Positions 20,297 to 33,119 of a stretch of 64,000 nucleotides of DNA are shown piece by piece. The notes under the pieces were generated by a model. That model did not search any database. It was not told the DNA's origin and was given only the letters and a program-made list of their open reading frames with translations. Source of the DNA: Anodontia alba (lineage: Eukaryota > Mollusca > Bivalvia > Lucinida > Lucinidae); NCBI GenBank assembly GCA_964016985.1, contig OZ024830.1:66296690-66360689 (forward strand), given 5' to 3'. A program made the position numbers and the translations under genes. Every line of letters begins with the position of its first letter. Positions within the stretch are counted from its first letter, which is position 1.

Positions 20297-22484
20297 TTTT
20301 TAGCTCACCAGAGCCGAAGGCCCTGGGGGAGCTTATAGGATAGGTATTGGTCCGTAGTCCGGTGTCGGCGTCGATGTCAGCGTCGGCGTCGTTCACACTT
20401 TCAAATGACATCTCCTCTGAAGCCGCTTGGCCAATCATGACAAAATTTTATCTGAAGCACCTATCCACTGCGGGATTTTAAATTTGTGTTCTTTATGAAA
20501 ATCAGCTATCAAGTTTGGTTGCTATGGTAACCTAAAGTTTCCATAGACTTATAATGGGGAAAATAGAAATATAGTAATTAAGCCATTACAGATATTTTAA
20601 CAAAACTGCTTCAGAAATACTCCTTGAGTGGTCCTCTATTAAGCAGATGATTATTTTGCTCAGTGCTCATTCTGATTGGTTGCCATGGCAAAATACAAGC
20701 AAACAATAAAATAAAAGATACCTATAAAAATTATATCGTCAGAAACCATATGGAACATAGGGCTGAGAAATATTCTTTGTACTAGGCTCTACAAATGTTG
20801 TGTTTTTCATTGCTATTGCTGAAAAGCGCTGGTATGTATGGTAACTTAAAGTTGCCATAGACTTATAGTTGGCAAATAGAAAACTGGCATTTATTGTTAA
20901 GCCATTGCTGATATTTTGACAAAACTTTAATAGAAATGTTCCTTGAATGGTCCTCTAGCAGGCAGATGATTTTGCTGCCCAGTCCTGATTTTGATTGTTG
21001 CCATGGCAACCAAAATCCGTAAAAAGGGAGAATATCTTTAAAAATCATCTCAAAAAGGATATGGAACATAGGGCTGAGATTTTGCAGAAATATTCTTTTT
21101 ATTAGTCTGAACAATTTTTGTGTTTTTTATTGCTATTGCTTGTATGTTAACTTAAAGTAGCCATAGACTTACAATGAGAAAATAGAAAAATGGCATTTAT
21201 TGTCAAGCCCTTGCAGATATTTTGACAAAACTTTTACAGAATTGTTCCCTTGAGTGGTCCTCTACCAGGAAGATGATTCTTCTGCCCAGTGTTAATTTCT
21301 TTAGTTATCTGCCCTTGGCAAAATTTCGTGTTCAGGCTATAACGTCTTTAATGGATTGAAATATTTTCTTGAAAATTCTCAAATATACTTAGCTTGACAA
21401 CAGGGTATGTTCCGACAAAGAAGAATCATTCTAACTGCTTACTTTTGGTGTTATCTGCCCTTGTTATAGGTTGTCATGGAAACCAAAATGAAAAAAAAAA
21501 AGAAAAAGAAAATACTTAAGAAAATCATCTCTTTAGAAGATCTATGAGGCTGAGGCTTTATGGAAATATTCACCATTTGCCTTAACAGTTTTTTTATGAA
21601 ATAATGCTCCTTAGTTTGGTTGCTATGGCATGGCAACTTTCCATAGACTTAAAAAATGACTTTTACTGCCAAGCCTTTATAGATCCTCTATGAGCTTATG
21701 ATTTTAGGCCTGCTGCTCATTTTTATTGGATGCCATTAAAACCAAAATGCCCCCCCCCCTCCCCTCCCCCCACTACAAAATAAAATATAAATAAATAAAT
21801 AAATAAATAAATAAAATAAGATAAAAAAAAAAAACATATGCTCTATGAGGCTGAGACAATGGAAATATTCACCATATTGTACTTTCTAGGTTTTATATTC
21901 TTTATGAAATTCAGCTCTTTTAGTTTGTTTGCTATGGCAACTTAGAGTTTCCATAGACTTAGGGAAAATTGAAAAACGACATTTACTGCCAAGCCTTTCA
22001 AGATATTTTGACAAAACTTTCAAAGAAATTTTCCTTAAGCAATGTTCTATCTGCCATATGATTTTAGGCCTACTGCTCATTTATATTGGTTGCGACAGAA
22101 ACCAAAATGCAAAATGCAAAAAAAAATAATAATAAATAAATAAATAAAATAAAATAAAATTAAAAAAATCCAAAGAAACCATATGCTGAATGAGGCTGAA
22201 ACTTTATAGAAATATCAACCGTATTAACCATTACTAGTTTCGTGTTTTTTTAGCTCACCAGAGCCAAAGGCTCCGTGGGGCGTTATAGGGTGGGCAGTTG
22301 TCTGTCGTTGCCTGGCGTCTTGCGTCAGCACATTCAAATGATATCTCCTCTGAATCCACTGCATCCAAATTTCATCTGTAGCATCCTTGGGCTGGGGCTG
22401 CCGTGGTTTATAAAAATACATGGCTGCCAGTGGGCAGTGCCCACCTTACCTCTGGTGAGCATAGTGGCCCATTGGTCTCTTGTT
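20297..22484 (+). mobile_element. Array-bearing element with shared termini, diverged 5' motif (plus)
   Basis: It starts TTTTTAGCTCACCAGAGCC and GGGGGAGCTTATAGGAT. Next come five or so diverged units of 280-320 bp marked by GGTTGCTATGGCAACTTA, AGTTTCCATAGACTTA, AGATATTTTGACAAAACTTT and TGAGTGGTCCTCTA. A second internal TTTTTAGCTCACCAGAGCC at 22245 opens a 240-bp terminal module ending CTCTGGTGAGCATAGTGGCC then CTCTTGTT (22484). The block 22160-22484 recurs colinearly at 57210-57540, so the module travels with this element and is not a chance insertion. Poly-C and (AAAT)n tracts interrupt the array near 21750-21840 and 22110-22160. Confidence 0.65.
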
Positions 22485-22839
22485 TTTGTTTTATTCTTTC
22501 AAATGTGAGCGAGATCTCCTGCGAATTGTTCTACCTCTGGTGTTGGGTTTCACCGCAAGTAGTGCCCCATCAGACAGGGAAATGAATGCACTTTTTTCCA
22601 CCAATCAGAAAGCAGGAAAACGTATAAATGTAAGTAGCAAACAATTATATTAATTAAATATTGTTAATGTAATATTAATACACACACAGAGAAATAGCCA
22701 GTGTCTTTTAGGGAAATGATACAAGTTCAAGGATATTTATTTGGCTCCCTTCTGAAACTAGATCTACTCTAAAGGCAAGAATTCGCTCCTTTCTACTGAA
22801 ACTGACATGTCGTAAATAAAGTATTCGGAATTCCTAGTG

Positions 22840-22840
<1 letters not shown>

Positions 22841-22881
<41 letters not shown>
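22841..22881. repeat. (TTA)n microsatellite
   Basis: About 13 ATT/TTA units without interruption. Confidence 0.85.
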
Positions 22882-22882
<1 letters not shown>

Positions 22883-22884
22883 TC

Positions 22885-24552
22885 TTTAAAGTCAGTGCAG
22901 TAGACAAATGCGTTGCGCAGAATCTGTAGGCTACGAAGTACAAGTTAAACTATTGTGCAGCTTCGGATATACCGTTCCATCGGCGTCTTTTTCAAATTTT
23001 ACAATTTTGCATTTTCAAAAAGTTTTTAAATATTTATATATCCTGAATACTTTCATGGAATTAGTTGACAGTTGAAGTGATACCAGATACTGGTCTAAAG
23101 TTTTTAGTCTAAACCTCAATCTTCCTCAAAATCATGAACGTTAAGGTCGTATTTGTAATGATTCATTTTTTTTTTTTTCTTCTTTTTTAGAATTTCATAT
23201 GATAAGCAAGTACATGGCACATAAGACATATCCTGTCTTTGACATATTTTGGTTAAGCTTCGATTTAGCTTAATCAATTGGTTAAGATCAGTACATGTAT
23301 TACTCAGAATCATTTCGTTGAGGCCGGAATGGATATGCGTTAACTGGAATAGCTAATATTAACACAAATGCCGATATCAATTAACACTTTTTAATTAGTA
23401 TACACAGCGAGATTGAATTATAAATACAAGTAGAAGCAGACATAAATAGTAAATGGAATATGGATTTGTTATAATTATATCTACATGGTTAGCACGCTTG
23501 TACTTTAGAGTCGTCTGTTTGGATTTCTTTTTTTTTTTTTGCATTATGGACGGGTTTTTCAAGAAGTTTTTTTTTTTCTAATTTATTTCACAAATGTTCA
23601 CAAACATTTGACAAACATACATGTTAATACATAACATTTTCATTATTGTAAGACATATCAAACAGTTAATACCGGTATTTTGAGGTTTTGGACAAAATTA
23701 ACAGTCGTTTCGTTCATAATTAAAGTGGTTATAAGTTGTGGAAGAAAATACGCTGATTGTCTTAAAGAAAAGAAAAAAAAATAAAATAAATAAATCATAT
23801 TTTGTCTGCAACCATAAAAAAGAAGCTATAAACCTTGTTCTTATTTTCGTTGCTACACTGCCATGATCCATATAAGACGTGAAGAGAGCAAAGACACCAC
23901 CATCAACAGTCAAAAGCACTTGCCCTTTCACAGAGAATAGTGTTCATTTATTTTTTCACAAAAACTGTCTTTTATGATTGCATCTTTGGTTGAATGATAA
24001 CTAGAATATGTATATAAATATGTGTTGTGTGGAAATGAGACTATTGTTTTTCTACAGGTTCAGTGCGTCTTATTAACGCGTATATACTTATCGGACACAA
24101 ATCACCTGAGCTTTTTGACGCTTCAGTAATTTCCCATACATATATTTGTCTCGTGCAAACCGCTTACATAAATGGATTGGCATATGTGGAATATTTAAGA
24201 TTTACGCATTGGATTAATAAGTTCTGTGGGGTAAGTGTAAGGTTTAGATATACGAATCATATATCATATTTATAGTATGTCTTAAAAGTTCTTTAAGGTT
24301 ATTTCTACTATCATGCATATTTGCAGCAAGTTAGTATTATATTAAAATGGGAGCCTTGGTATATGAGGAATCGATCAGGCCCGGCACAGAATTGGCTGCT
24401 CGGCCGCAGAAGATGGTTAGAATCTTGAAATTTCTGACTCAGCAAAATCAAAGGCACTGACTAGCTGCGCGGTTATCGCGCAACTGATCCGCGCCTTGCT
24501 TTTGCATATGCAAAATGGCAAGTTTTCTCGTGATGTGGCACATTTATTTACA
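22885..24552. other. No gene seen
   Basis: AT-rich DNA with poly-T runs near 23165 and 23530-23580. No frame gives a recognisable protein; the frame at 24063-24275 has no features. Confidence 0.5.
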
Positions 24553-24922
24553 TTAATTGTGTTCAAAATAATTGTATAACATAGCCCATTTTCTTAAGAA
24601 TTTAGCAAAAGTATTATTTAGGTTCGCTAAATATTTTTCACTTTGATATTTTCTCTTTAAAATTGACATGAAAGCTTCTAAATTCAGACCTCGTCCAGAA
24701 AATTTATTTGGATACACATAATATTTTGCCAAAACACATAAATAGTTTATCAGTTTATTTTTTTGTCCGTATGAAAAAATGTTTTTGTCGTTTAGGAGCA
24801 TCCTAAAAGCAAAGTTATTTGATAGCTAGTCATCTAGCTCCCTCCAGAAACTTTTAACTTGGTTGCATTGCACAAAAAGATGAAGAATGGTCTCCGAATT
24901 TTGTCGACAGAATTCACATATA

Positions 24923-25108
24923 GAATACGTAAAGTCGATGATAATTTATGTGAAATAAAATTAAGGGACTTTCAATATAAAATTACAAATAGGATTTTGG
25001 TAACTAAATCATTCTTATATAGGATACGTAAAGTTGATGATAATTTATAAGAATGATTTAGTTACCAAAATCCTATTTGTAATTTTATATTGAAAGTCCC
25101 TTAATTTT
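24923..25108. repeat. Local inverted duplication inside the LINE 3' region
   Basis: The 62-bp arm 24957-25018 (AATTAAGGGACTTTCAATAT and so on) is repeated in inverse at 25047-25108. Between the arms, 25018-25046 (ATACGTAAAGTTGATGATAA) is a direct near-copy of 24924-24950 (ATACGTAAAGTCGATGATAA). The arms are identical by eye, while the two spacer copies differ by two bases. The arrangement reverses the piece of the LINE frame around ITNRILVTKSF. Confidence 0.8.
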
Positions 25109-25471
25109 ATTTCTTTTAAAGTTGGTATGACAGAATTATAAGCTTTTACCTCTGCTTCAGTAATATATCCTATATCTCGTTCCCATGTGCTGCTTTCTTG
25201 AATTGACTTTGTCGGGACCATAACATCATACATTCGTCTACATCCCTTCTTATCCTTCAACAAGTATTTCACATATACATTGCATCTGACATCATGCTTA
25301 GATAAAATACATACTAATCTATTATAATTTATTTCATTTTTCCAAACTTCCGGAATTCTCCTAATGAATGCTTGAAAATCTAAATAGGTACCTCGTAAAT
25401 TATATTTTATTTTCAAAGCCTCAAACTGATATATATTTCCTTCTTCATCAATTATGTCAGATACAAGTATA

Positions 25472-26960
25472 CTTGGGGAAAAAAGAAACGCAAGTTCAAA
25501 TTTTTAAATACTGAAAGTTTGTTTGTGAACAAACTGATCTAGTTTTCTGTATTTGGTGACATTAGTGTACTTCCCCGTGTATAGATCGCACAAAATCACT
25601 GAAGCGTGAACACAGGCTACACAATATCGTTGTACCTGTTATATCCGTGCTGCACGGATAGTGTCTCGTGGTAGAGACTTTAACACATTACCAGATCGAG
25701 CTTTCGTTCCATTCGTATCGGTTACACAAAACGTTTGTTGTTTGAGTTTGTTGAAAGAAATGGTACGCTTATCGCAACTGGATAGGGGTAGAGCTATTGC
25801 TCTAATTTTGCAGGGTCGGTCGCAACGTGACGTTGCGCAGCAATTTGGGGTGCACGAGTCGACGATATTGCGCTTAGTTCAGTGTCTTAGAGCTACCGGT
25901 AGGTTAACTGACCGTCCTAGGAGCGGACGTCCGCGCGTTACGACGCAACGTCAAGATAGACGTATACGTCTTGTACACCTTCGTAACAGGTTAAGGACGG
26001 CGACAGAGACCGCAAGTTATCGGAACACATGGCCGTCGTGTGTGTCCAAGGACAGTCAGAAATCGCCTGCGAGAGTTCGATTTACGTCCACGCCGTCCTT
26101 ACGTGGGCCCGAACCTTATGCTCAGGCGACGTCAACGCCGCATGCAATGGCTGCGTGCCCATGCACCAAATCGGTTTCGACTGGCTGAGTGGCGGCGTGT
26201 AATGTTCAGCGATGAGTCGCGATTTTCGCTTCAGCGGTCAGATAGGCGACAACGAGTGTATCGACGTCTTGGTGAGCGATATTCTGACGCTTGCGTATGA
26301 GAAGTCGACAGATTTGGGGGAGGGGGGTCCGTAATGGTTTGGGGTGGGATTTCTCATGGGGTGAAAACGCCCCTTGTGGTTATTCAGGGTAATCTTACAG
26401 CCGTACGCTATCGGGATCAGGTGCTTATGCCTCACGTCCTCTCGCTTGTCAATGCTCATAATCTCACGTTTCAGCATGACAACGCGAGACCGCATGTTGC
26501 CAGGGTATGTCGCGACTTCCTCAACCAGAATAATGTCCAAGTGCTCGATTGGCCCCCATACAGTCCAGGTTTAAACCCAATCGAGCACCTTTGGGATGCG
26601 TTGGACAGGAGGGTCAGGAAGCGCGTCAACGTACCGAACAACGTCGCACAGCTCCAGCTAGCTCTTATTCAAGAGTGGAATAATATCCCTCAAAGAACCA
26701 TTGACAGTCGGGTCTATGGTTAGAAGAGTGCTAGAGCCGCGACAGCAGCCCGTGGTGGGACGCTATTGATACCCATTATTCAATAACGTTGAGTGTCTAT
26801 GTTTAACGCTATTTATTGCAAACGTCGTCTGCTATACGACACTAAACCAATAGCATTTAACAGAAAATGAAATAAAGAATTAAAAAAATTAAATGAAATC
26901 CACAATTTTCTTTAAAAATACAACCCCAGAATTAATACTTGCGTTTCTTTTTTCCGCTAG
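25472..26960 (+). mobile_element. Tc1-like transposon (about 1.49 kb) inserted in the LINE
   Basis: TA dinucleotides at 25470-25471 and 26961-26962 flank the element, as expected for Tc1/mariner target duplication. The ends CTTGGGGAAAAAAGAAACGC (left) and, inverted, CTAGCGGAAAAAAGAAACGC (right) are TIRs with two or three mismatches. The LINE frame resumes on either side (DWHDKGIIY on the right, SDIIDEEGNIYQFEALK on the left), which confirms the insertion point. The single gene is broken (next entry), so this copy is non-autonomous. Confidence 0.9.
25760..26760 (+). pseudogene. Tc1-family transposase (DD34E), broken by one frameshift and one nonsense codon
   Basis: ATG at 25760 (MVRLSQLDRGRAIALILQ) starts a bipartite HTH region with GVHESTILRLVQ and the linker RPRSGRPRVT, typical of Tc1 paired-like DNA-binding domains. 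A frameshift near 26010 moves the reading to the frame with RTVRNRLREF and the first catalytic Asp in MFSDESRFSL. A TGA at 26298-26300 replaces what is probably an Arg codon (CGA, a CpG transition) before EVDRFGGG. The rest is open: MVWGGISHG, the second Asp in QHDNARPH and the Glu in GLNPIEHLWD, 34 residues apart. Another small indel blurs the C-terminus after 26720. All three catalytic residues survive. Confidence 0.88.
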
Positions 26961-29896
26961 TATATAATTCCCTTATCATGCCAGTCCCGAATGCAAAAAT
27001 CAATACCATTTAATAAATTTTCATTGTACCATAAGGGGAAATCCAAAATCTGATTAACTGAATCGATTTTAACATCCTTACAAAAATCTGCCCAATTTTG
27101 AAGAACGTCTTTCCAAAATGGATTTTGCAAATTTTGTTTAAACCGTTTTGCATATCCCATTCCAAATTTAAAAAGTTTTTGAAAGTCGATGCCAGACAAC
27201 GTGTACCAAGATACATTTTTGCTGTTTTGTATAACTCTCCTCAGCCATGTAATTTTCAGTGATTTAATAAACACATTTATATCAGTAACCATTCGTAGAC
27301 CTCCTGCCGATAGGTCTTTGATTATAATACTTCTTTTTACACGGTCAGGCCCTAAATTCCATAAGAATTTGAAAAATAATATATCCAATCTTTTAATTAG
27401 TTCCCCGGGACAGATGCTAAAAACAGATGGATAAATTTACTTAAAAGCTAATGACTTAATAACAGTGATTTTACCGAATAATGTTAATCTTCGTTTAGAC
27501 CATTGTTGTAACAAGCTTTGCACTTTACTTATGATTGGCGGTATATTCACGTCCCATATGTCAAATACTTCTGTCGTAAAAGTTACCCCTAAATTTTTAA
27601 ATATCCTTCTGTCCAGTCGAGATTATAGTTTCTGCAAATTCGAACCAGAATTTTTCAAAGATCCTATCCAAATAGCCTTTGTCTTTTCTATATTAATTTT
27701 CAAACCAGAGATAGCATAAAAACGATCTAAAACACTTAAGGCTTCTCGCAGAGATTGTTCAGTTCCATCTAAAAATATTTACGTATCATCTGCATATTGA
27801 CTGAAAAGAAAATCATTTCCGTTTATATTTATGCCTTTGATATTTTCATTTGTACGTAACATTTTACCTAAAATCTCAGCACACAGTATAAAGACGTATG
27901 GGGAGACTGGATCACCTTGACGACATCCTCGTTTTAATTTTAAAAAGTCAGACATAAAACCATTTTGGATTATACACGATTCGGATCCGCTTTGAAATAA
28001 CTTAATCCACGAAATAATCGATGGTCCAAAATTAAAATACTTTGAAACGTTTTCTATAAATTCCCACGATACCGTATCAAAAGCCTTTTCAAAATCAACA
28101 GAGAGAATTAAGCCTGGCAATTCTTGATTTTTTGTTTCAAACAACACATCATAGATTTGCCTAACATTTTCAGAGATACATCTTCCAGAAATAAAACCTT
28201 TCTGATCCTCGTGTATTAGAGAGTCTAAAACCGTTTTCATTCTATTTGCGATTGCTGACGATGCAAGTTTATAAACTACATTTAGGAGAGATATAGGTCG
28301 CCAATTTTTAGGTAATTTCTGTCTTTATCTTGTTATGACGCCTTGTTTTTGTGTGATTGAAAGCGACCCATTTTCATATCGTAGAACAAAAATGCCTAAA
28401 TATATTAAAAAAAATTTGAAGAATTCTGCCGTATAACCGTCTAATCCCGGACTCTTTTTATTTTTTATTTGTTTTAAAGCATGTAATAACTCTGCATATG
28501 TGATTTTACCTTCTAAGGTTTCAGCCTCCTGGTCTGATAACTTACCTTCATTTCCGCCTAATATATCAGTCAATGAGTTATTTTCAGAAACTGGTATTTT
28601 ATCATTAAGAGTTTCATAAAATTGTTTTTGGCAGTTAAGGATATCTTTTGTATCTGTATGTTCCACCGCGTTCGAATCAATTATTTTAATCATTACCTTA
28701 TTTGTGTATTGCCTATTTTCCAGGCCAAAAAAATATTTAGTGGGTTTCTCTCCTAAGTCTTGAGACCTGGTTCTTGATGTAAGCATGACACCGTCTATTT
28801 TTATTTTTCTTATTTCTGTTAATCTTTTTTTTCTGGCTCAGTTTGAATTATTTGATCAGTTACATTACAGAGGTATTTATACGGGTCTCTAGATCTAATA
28901 TTTCTTCCTCAAGTTTTTTTTCTTCTGCAAGAAATTGTTTCTTTTTAAAAGAGCTATATTTTATAGTATGTCCCCTGATAATAACCAAGAGTGTTTCTAA
29001 AAATAATTGGTCGTTTATGTTGAAAATCACATCTTCGTTTGGAATATTTATTTCACCTTGCAGATTTATCGCATACGTTTGTTTTACTTCTTCTGTAATC
29101 TTTTAACTTTAACTACATATATTTTATCTTTAAGTAACGAGTTGTTAAATTTCCAATATCCTTTCCCCCTTGCACTTTCTTGAAATTTAAATTTTAATGT
29201 AATAGCAGAAGGATCTGTTCTATAACCCGAAGTGATATTAGCATCAGTGACAAACTGAAAAATGCTTTCATGAACAAGAAAGAAATCTAATCGTGATTGT
29301 TTTCTTGTCGGATTTAATCTTCGCCAAGTGTATTTTCGCACGTTCTCGTTCATAAAACGCCATGGGTCTTTAAAGCCATTTTCATCTAGTAAGTTTAAAA
29401 CTATGTTTCGAGCTCTAGGATTATTGATATGTAAGTAGTTTTCACAATCCTTTTCAGTATCTAGACAAAGGTTCTAGTCTCCACACATAATTACCTCCTC
29501 ATTTTCAAAATCGGCCAATTTTTGTTTGTTATTTTCGTAAAATTCGGGTTTATCTTCATTAGGTCCATATAGATTAACTAATGTAATATTTTTTCTTTCA
29601 ATGTTTAGTTCTAAGATAATAAAGTTCCCATTCTTGTCAGTTTTCACACGATTAACCTTATGTTCAAACTATCATTAAACAGGACCATCACACCACGACT
29701 ATTTGTAGTATAGGAGCTAAAATAAGCTTCAAAACCCCACTCCGACTTTATAAATGAGTCTAATTTAGGATTAATGTGTGTATCCTGCAAACAGATTATA
29801 TCAAAATGTTTTAACCTTACGTATTGGAACAGATCCCGTCTCTTTGGTGCAACTGACAAGCCTCCGCGATAGTTCTGTGAAAAAATTGTTAATTCC

Positions 29897-30052
29897 TCAA
29901 CCATTGTCATATATAAATAACAAATATTGTCTTTCTACAGTTATCAAGGGCATATGAAATAAATCTTGCATTTTTCTAAGGTCTAATGGAAAATAGCAGT
30001 GTAGCATTAAAACATCACCCTCCTTGGGAGAACTTACCTTAAAATCAGTCAT
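29897..30052 (-). CDS. Small ORF overlapping the start of the LINE ORF2
   Basis: On the minus strand an ATG at 30052 opens 51 codons (MTDFKVSSPKEGDVLMLHCY at the start) and stops at 29897, so it overlaps the ORF2 start codon at 29910 by 14 bases in another frame. Overlapping ORF1/ORF2 arrangements are common in LINEs, so it may be the 3' remnant of ORF1 or an upstream regulatory ORF. No domain is recognisable and the length is well below a normal ORF1. It could also be chance. Confidence 0.3.
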   Translation of the reverse strand: MTDFKVSSPKEGDVLMLHCYFPLDLRKMQDLFHMPLITVERQYLLFIYDNG

Positions 30053-32320
30053 TTTCCGGTTGCTGTTTTGGTACTTTAATACATAATATCCTCATAAGTT
30101 TTTTGTTTATGAATACAAAGTTACATTCAGTTTTAGCATAACTTAAAAAATGTATTGCTATTGTCTGTGTATTCTGGCTGTATCAATATATTTGTTTGGT
30201 GAATATTATAATTCTTATGCTTTCCATATATATTGTTTATAGAACATACTAATCAAACATTATTATGTACAAGGTGGAATGTAAATGGAACAAATAGATG
30301 AAAATACATAAAAACTAACACAATAATTATCCTCTTGGAAATTATGTCAAGTAAGAAGATTTTTAGCCAATATACAGCACACTAAAATAAAGAACACATT
30401 TCAATTGAAAAACAATGCAGATTTTATATCAATGAGCAGCTCTTACAAGATTTTGGCCAGGTAAACAATACGTCAGTTTTAAATAAGCCTGTCAGAGAGG
30501 TTAATAGTTAGCTAGCTCAATGCTGACATATCTTCTGACAGTAAGCACACACATTCTTTCTGTGTTATATTAGACAGAAAATCATTGAATTAGGTCAATG
30601 TTTACATGACCTCTAACAAGCTAGTAGGCTCATAATTCATGTATAATTTCAGACAGGTAAACAGTAAAGTAGCTCAATGTTAACATGACTTCTGACAGGC
30701 AAGACATTTAATGTTGACATTTCATCCTGCAGGTAAGCAGGCTCACTCTTTATTTGAAAAAGTATACACATAATTTCTGGCAAGTAAGCAGGCTTATTTA
30801 TTCACGTATAATTTCAAACAGATAAATAGTGAGCCAGCTAAATGTTGACATGACTTATAACAGGTAAGCAGACTGATTCTTTAAATGTAATATGAGCTAG
30901 AGGATTAATGCATTAGATCAATGATAACATGTCATCTTACTGGTTAGTAGTCCTGTTTGGATTTCTTTATTTCTTCCCATACTTCTACAATTTTATCAAG
31001 TCAGTTTTACCCATTGTTGTATTTATAAAACAGCCACCGCATGAGTGGCCAACAGACCCAGACCAATCAATGTAGACCTGATATAGGACTAGTCTGTTTG
31101 TTCAGACCTATCAGTCTGAATACTACGAGTAAATATGATTGGCAGTATGGGAGCACTTTAACAACTGAAATGACCAAACAGACCTCATTTCAAGGGAAAA
31201 TAAGGTCTTATACAATGATAAATGAAAGCGAGGTGAGTTAATCTGCGTGAGAGGTGGATGCAGTCTGGTTAGGTTCTTGTTGGAATGCTACAGCTGCGAG
31301 AGGATCTGATAGTAGGTTTCTCTTGGACCTTAGTTAGCACTGTTGTCTGTCATTCGTTACTCGAATTGAGTTCAAAAAGGCATAAACGTTTTCATCCCTA
31401 AGTTTCTGCTATGGACGCTTCCGTCTTTGAATTTGGGCACGTTCATTGTTGCAAATAGGGATATCCAACAAAATTCTAGAACTAAATGACAAACAATGAA
31501 GATCCTGGCGAGCGTCTCATCTGGCTCTACACTGTTTGCATATTTATTTTGGTCGTCCGTCTTGTTGTCGGCATACAAGCAGTTTGACTAATTAAGTCTC
31601 CCAAACGGTGGAAAGACTTACTGGTTTTGTTCTGTTTCTTCTTCTTCTTTCTTCTTCTACTTCTTTTTATCTTTTTTCTTTCTGTCCAATTTTGTTTGCA
31701 CAAGTTCTCAGTAACCACTGGGATATGATAGATATGTAGTTGAGCAAGAGAATTTCAAAGGGTTCAAACTTCAAAATGGCGGACTCAAAGGCTCCTTTGG
31801 GGCATGTCAAAATCTGCCCAAGAATAGAAAGCATTCTGATCTGAAGCAGGGTCTAACATGTTTGTTCAGACGTTTTTGTTCGATCATTTACGGTAATTTC
31901 TGTAAGACACGCATTATGATAATGGTCAACCGAAAAATACCCATCAAGCCGGAACAAAGACGCGAAATCTGTGTGAAAAATACCGGGTAGCAAAACTTCC
32001 AGCCACGATACTGCAAGGTAGCAAACCCTCTGACAGCTGTTCAAATTACTTACTTAACTGCTCCTGTCGGGGGTAAACAACCCAATATCAGATGTGTGTG
32101 GATTTGTAGCACATCTGTAATGCTGATTGGAAAGGCTTTCGAAAAGCTTTTGATGACTCCAAGCTATTTGCAAAAGCTAATACCTATTATCTGCGTTGGG
32201 TTCATTTCAGCTAATTCAGGCTAACTTAATGTACACAGCGCAGCGATTGTCGAATCATAGAAGTGTCATTGTCAGTTTTGGACTGGTTTACGTCCTTATC
32301 TAAAGTAGAGAATGAATTCT
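30053..32320. other. No gene; weak tandem repeat at 30460-30900
   Basis: 30460-30900 contains four or five diverged copies of a segment of about 110-130 bp (CAGGTAAACAG, GCTCAATGTTGACATGAC, GTAAGCAGGCT, AATTTCTGACAG). 31030-31120 has GACCCAGACCAATCAATGTA, a relative of the palindrome family at 3491. 31630-31690 is a CTT/TTC-rich simple repeat. Nothing else is recognised. Confidence 0.5.
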
Positions 32321-33119
32321 AGTTTGTATGGTGGCATATTTCTGCCATGAGATAGCTAGATAGCTATCGCGATAATATTCTTAATTTTCCAGAAAATTAA
32401 GTTTTCCTGAAAACATTATCGCAATAACTTGAATTATCTAGATATGTTTTTTTAATTTCCAGAAAATATTTTAACGCAAAATTTCGTGATACTGCTCGGA
32501 ACTGACATCGAGTATCTAGATAAAATTATCGCGATAAATTTGTCATGGTAGCGAGGTAGCTATAAATAGAACAGAAGCATCTATGACATTCCGGGATTTC
32601 CCCTTACCTAGTTCAAACTCATACCTTAAAAGTCGGTATTTGGGAATACCGAAATCCACTATTTACCGGAATCTACCGAAATCTAATGTTAATTACCGAG
32701 GTCCAACCATATAATCAAGTTTACCATGATTTGTGTCAGTTTATACATATACACTGTTAAATAATATATAAACAGATAATATGTTTAAGTTTGGAAGACT
32801 ATTTTGGAATAATAACGATTTTATTTACGTATTTACAATTTTCATAGATGGAGTTACTTCCCTTCGTAGTTTAGCTCTGTGACGGGAACATAGAAATACG
32901 GAACACAGCGAAACATTTTTCATATTCTTCCCAGAAATAAAGATTTGACTTTTCCTGCAAATTGTCTCCATTTGAGACGATATCAAGCATGAAATGACAA
33001 GATATAAAGCATAGTATTGGTTTTGTTTTGCATATAACTGCATGTAAACCAGTAGCCTTACAATGGTACAAACTCTCCCACACACACGTCGTTTAAATGG
33101 ATTTGTCTAAACTTAACCT

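Larger units (their letters stand above)
24553..29910 (-). pseudogene. L1/Tx1-like LINE ORF2 (endonuclease, reverse transcriptase, C-terminal zinc-knuckle region), broken
   Basis: On the minus strand, from ATG at 29910, the frames give an APE-type endonuclease with FSQNYRGG, IICLQDTHINP, a GD*N remnant and YTWRRLNPTRKQSRLDFFLV. A reverse transcriptase follows with KKSPGLDGYTAEFF, QKGFISGRCISENVRQIY, SVDFEKAFDTVSWEF, RGCRQGDPVSPYVF and QYADDT. The C-terminal region has CEFCRQNSETILHLF and ends INYLCVLAKYYVYPNKFSG (stop at 24553). RT motif order and the C-terminal Cys/His segment fit the L1/Tx1 group. It is dead: GDFN has become GD-stop (about 29474), the endonuclease histidine site reads TDPSAI, the YADDT is followed by stop (27779), several frameshifts occur, a Tc1 element splits it at 25472-26960 and an inverted duplication lies at 24923-25108. 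Confidence 0.85.

Noticed and set aside
25661..25759. Extended N-terminus of the Tc1 transposase before the ATG at 25760
   Set aside because: The upstream codons lie in the 5' untranslated part and do not resemble the family; MVRL is the usual start and matches the second copy at 60458.
31853..32044. 63-codon minus-strand frame as an exon
   Set aside because: No splice-site pair or recognisable motif; the length is expected by chance in this amount of DNA.
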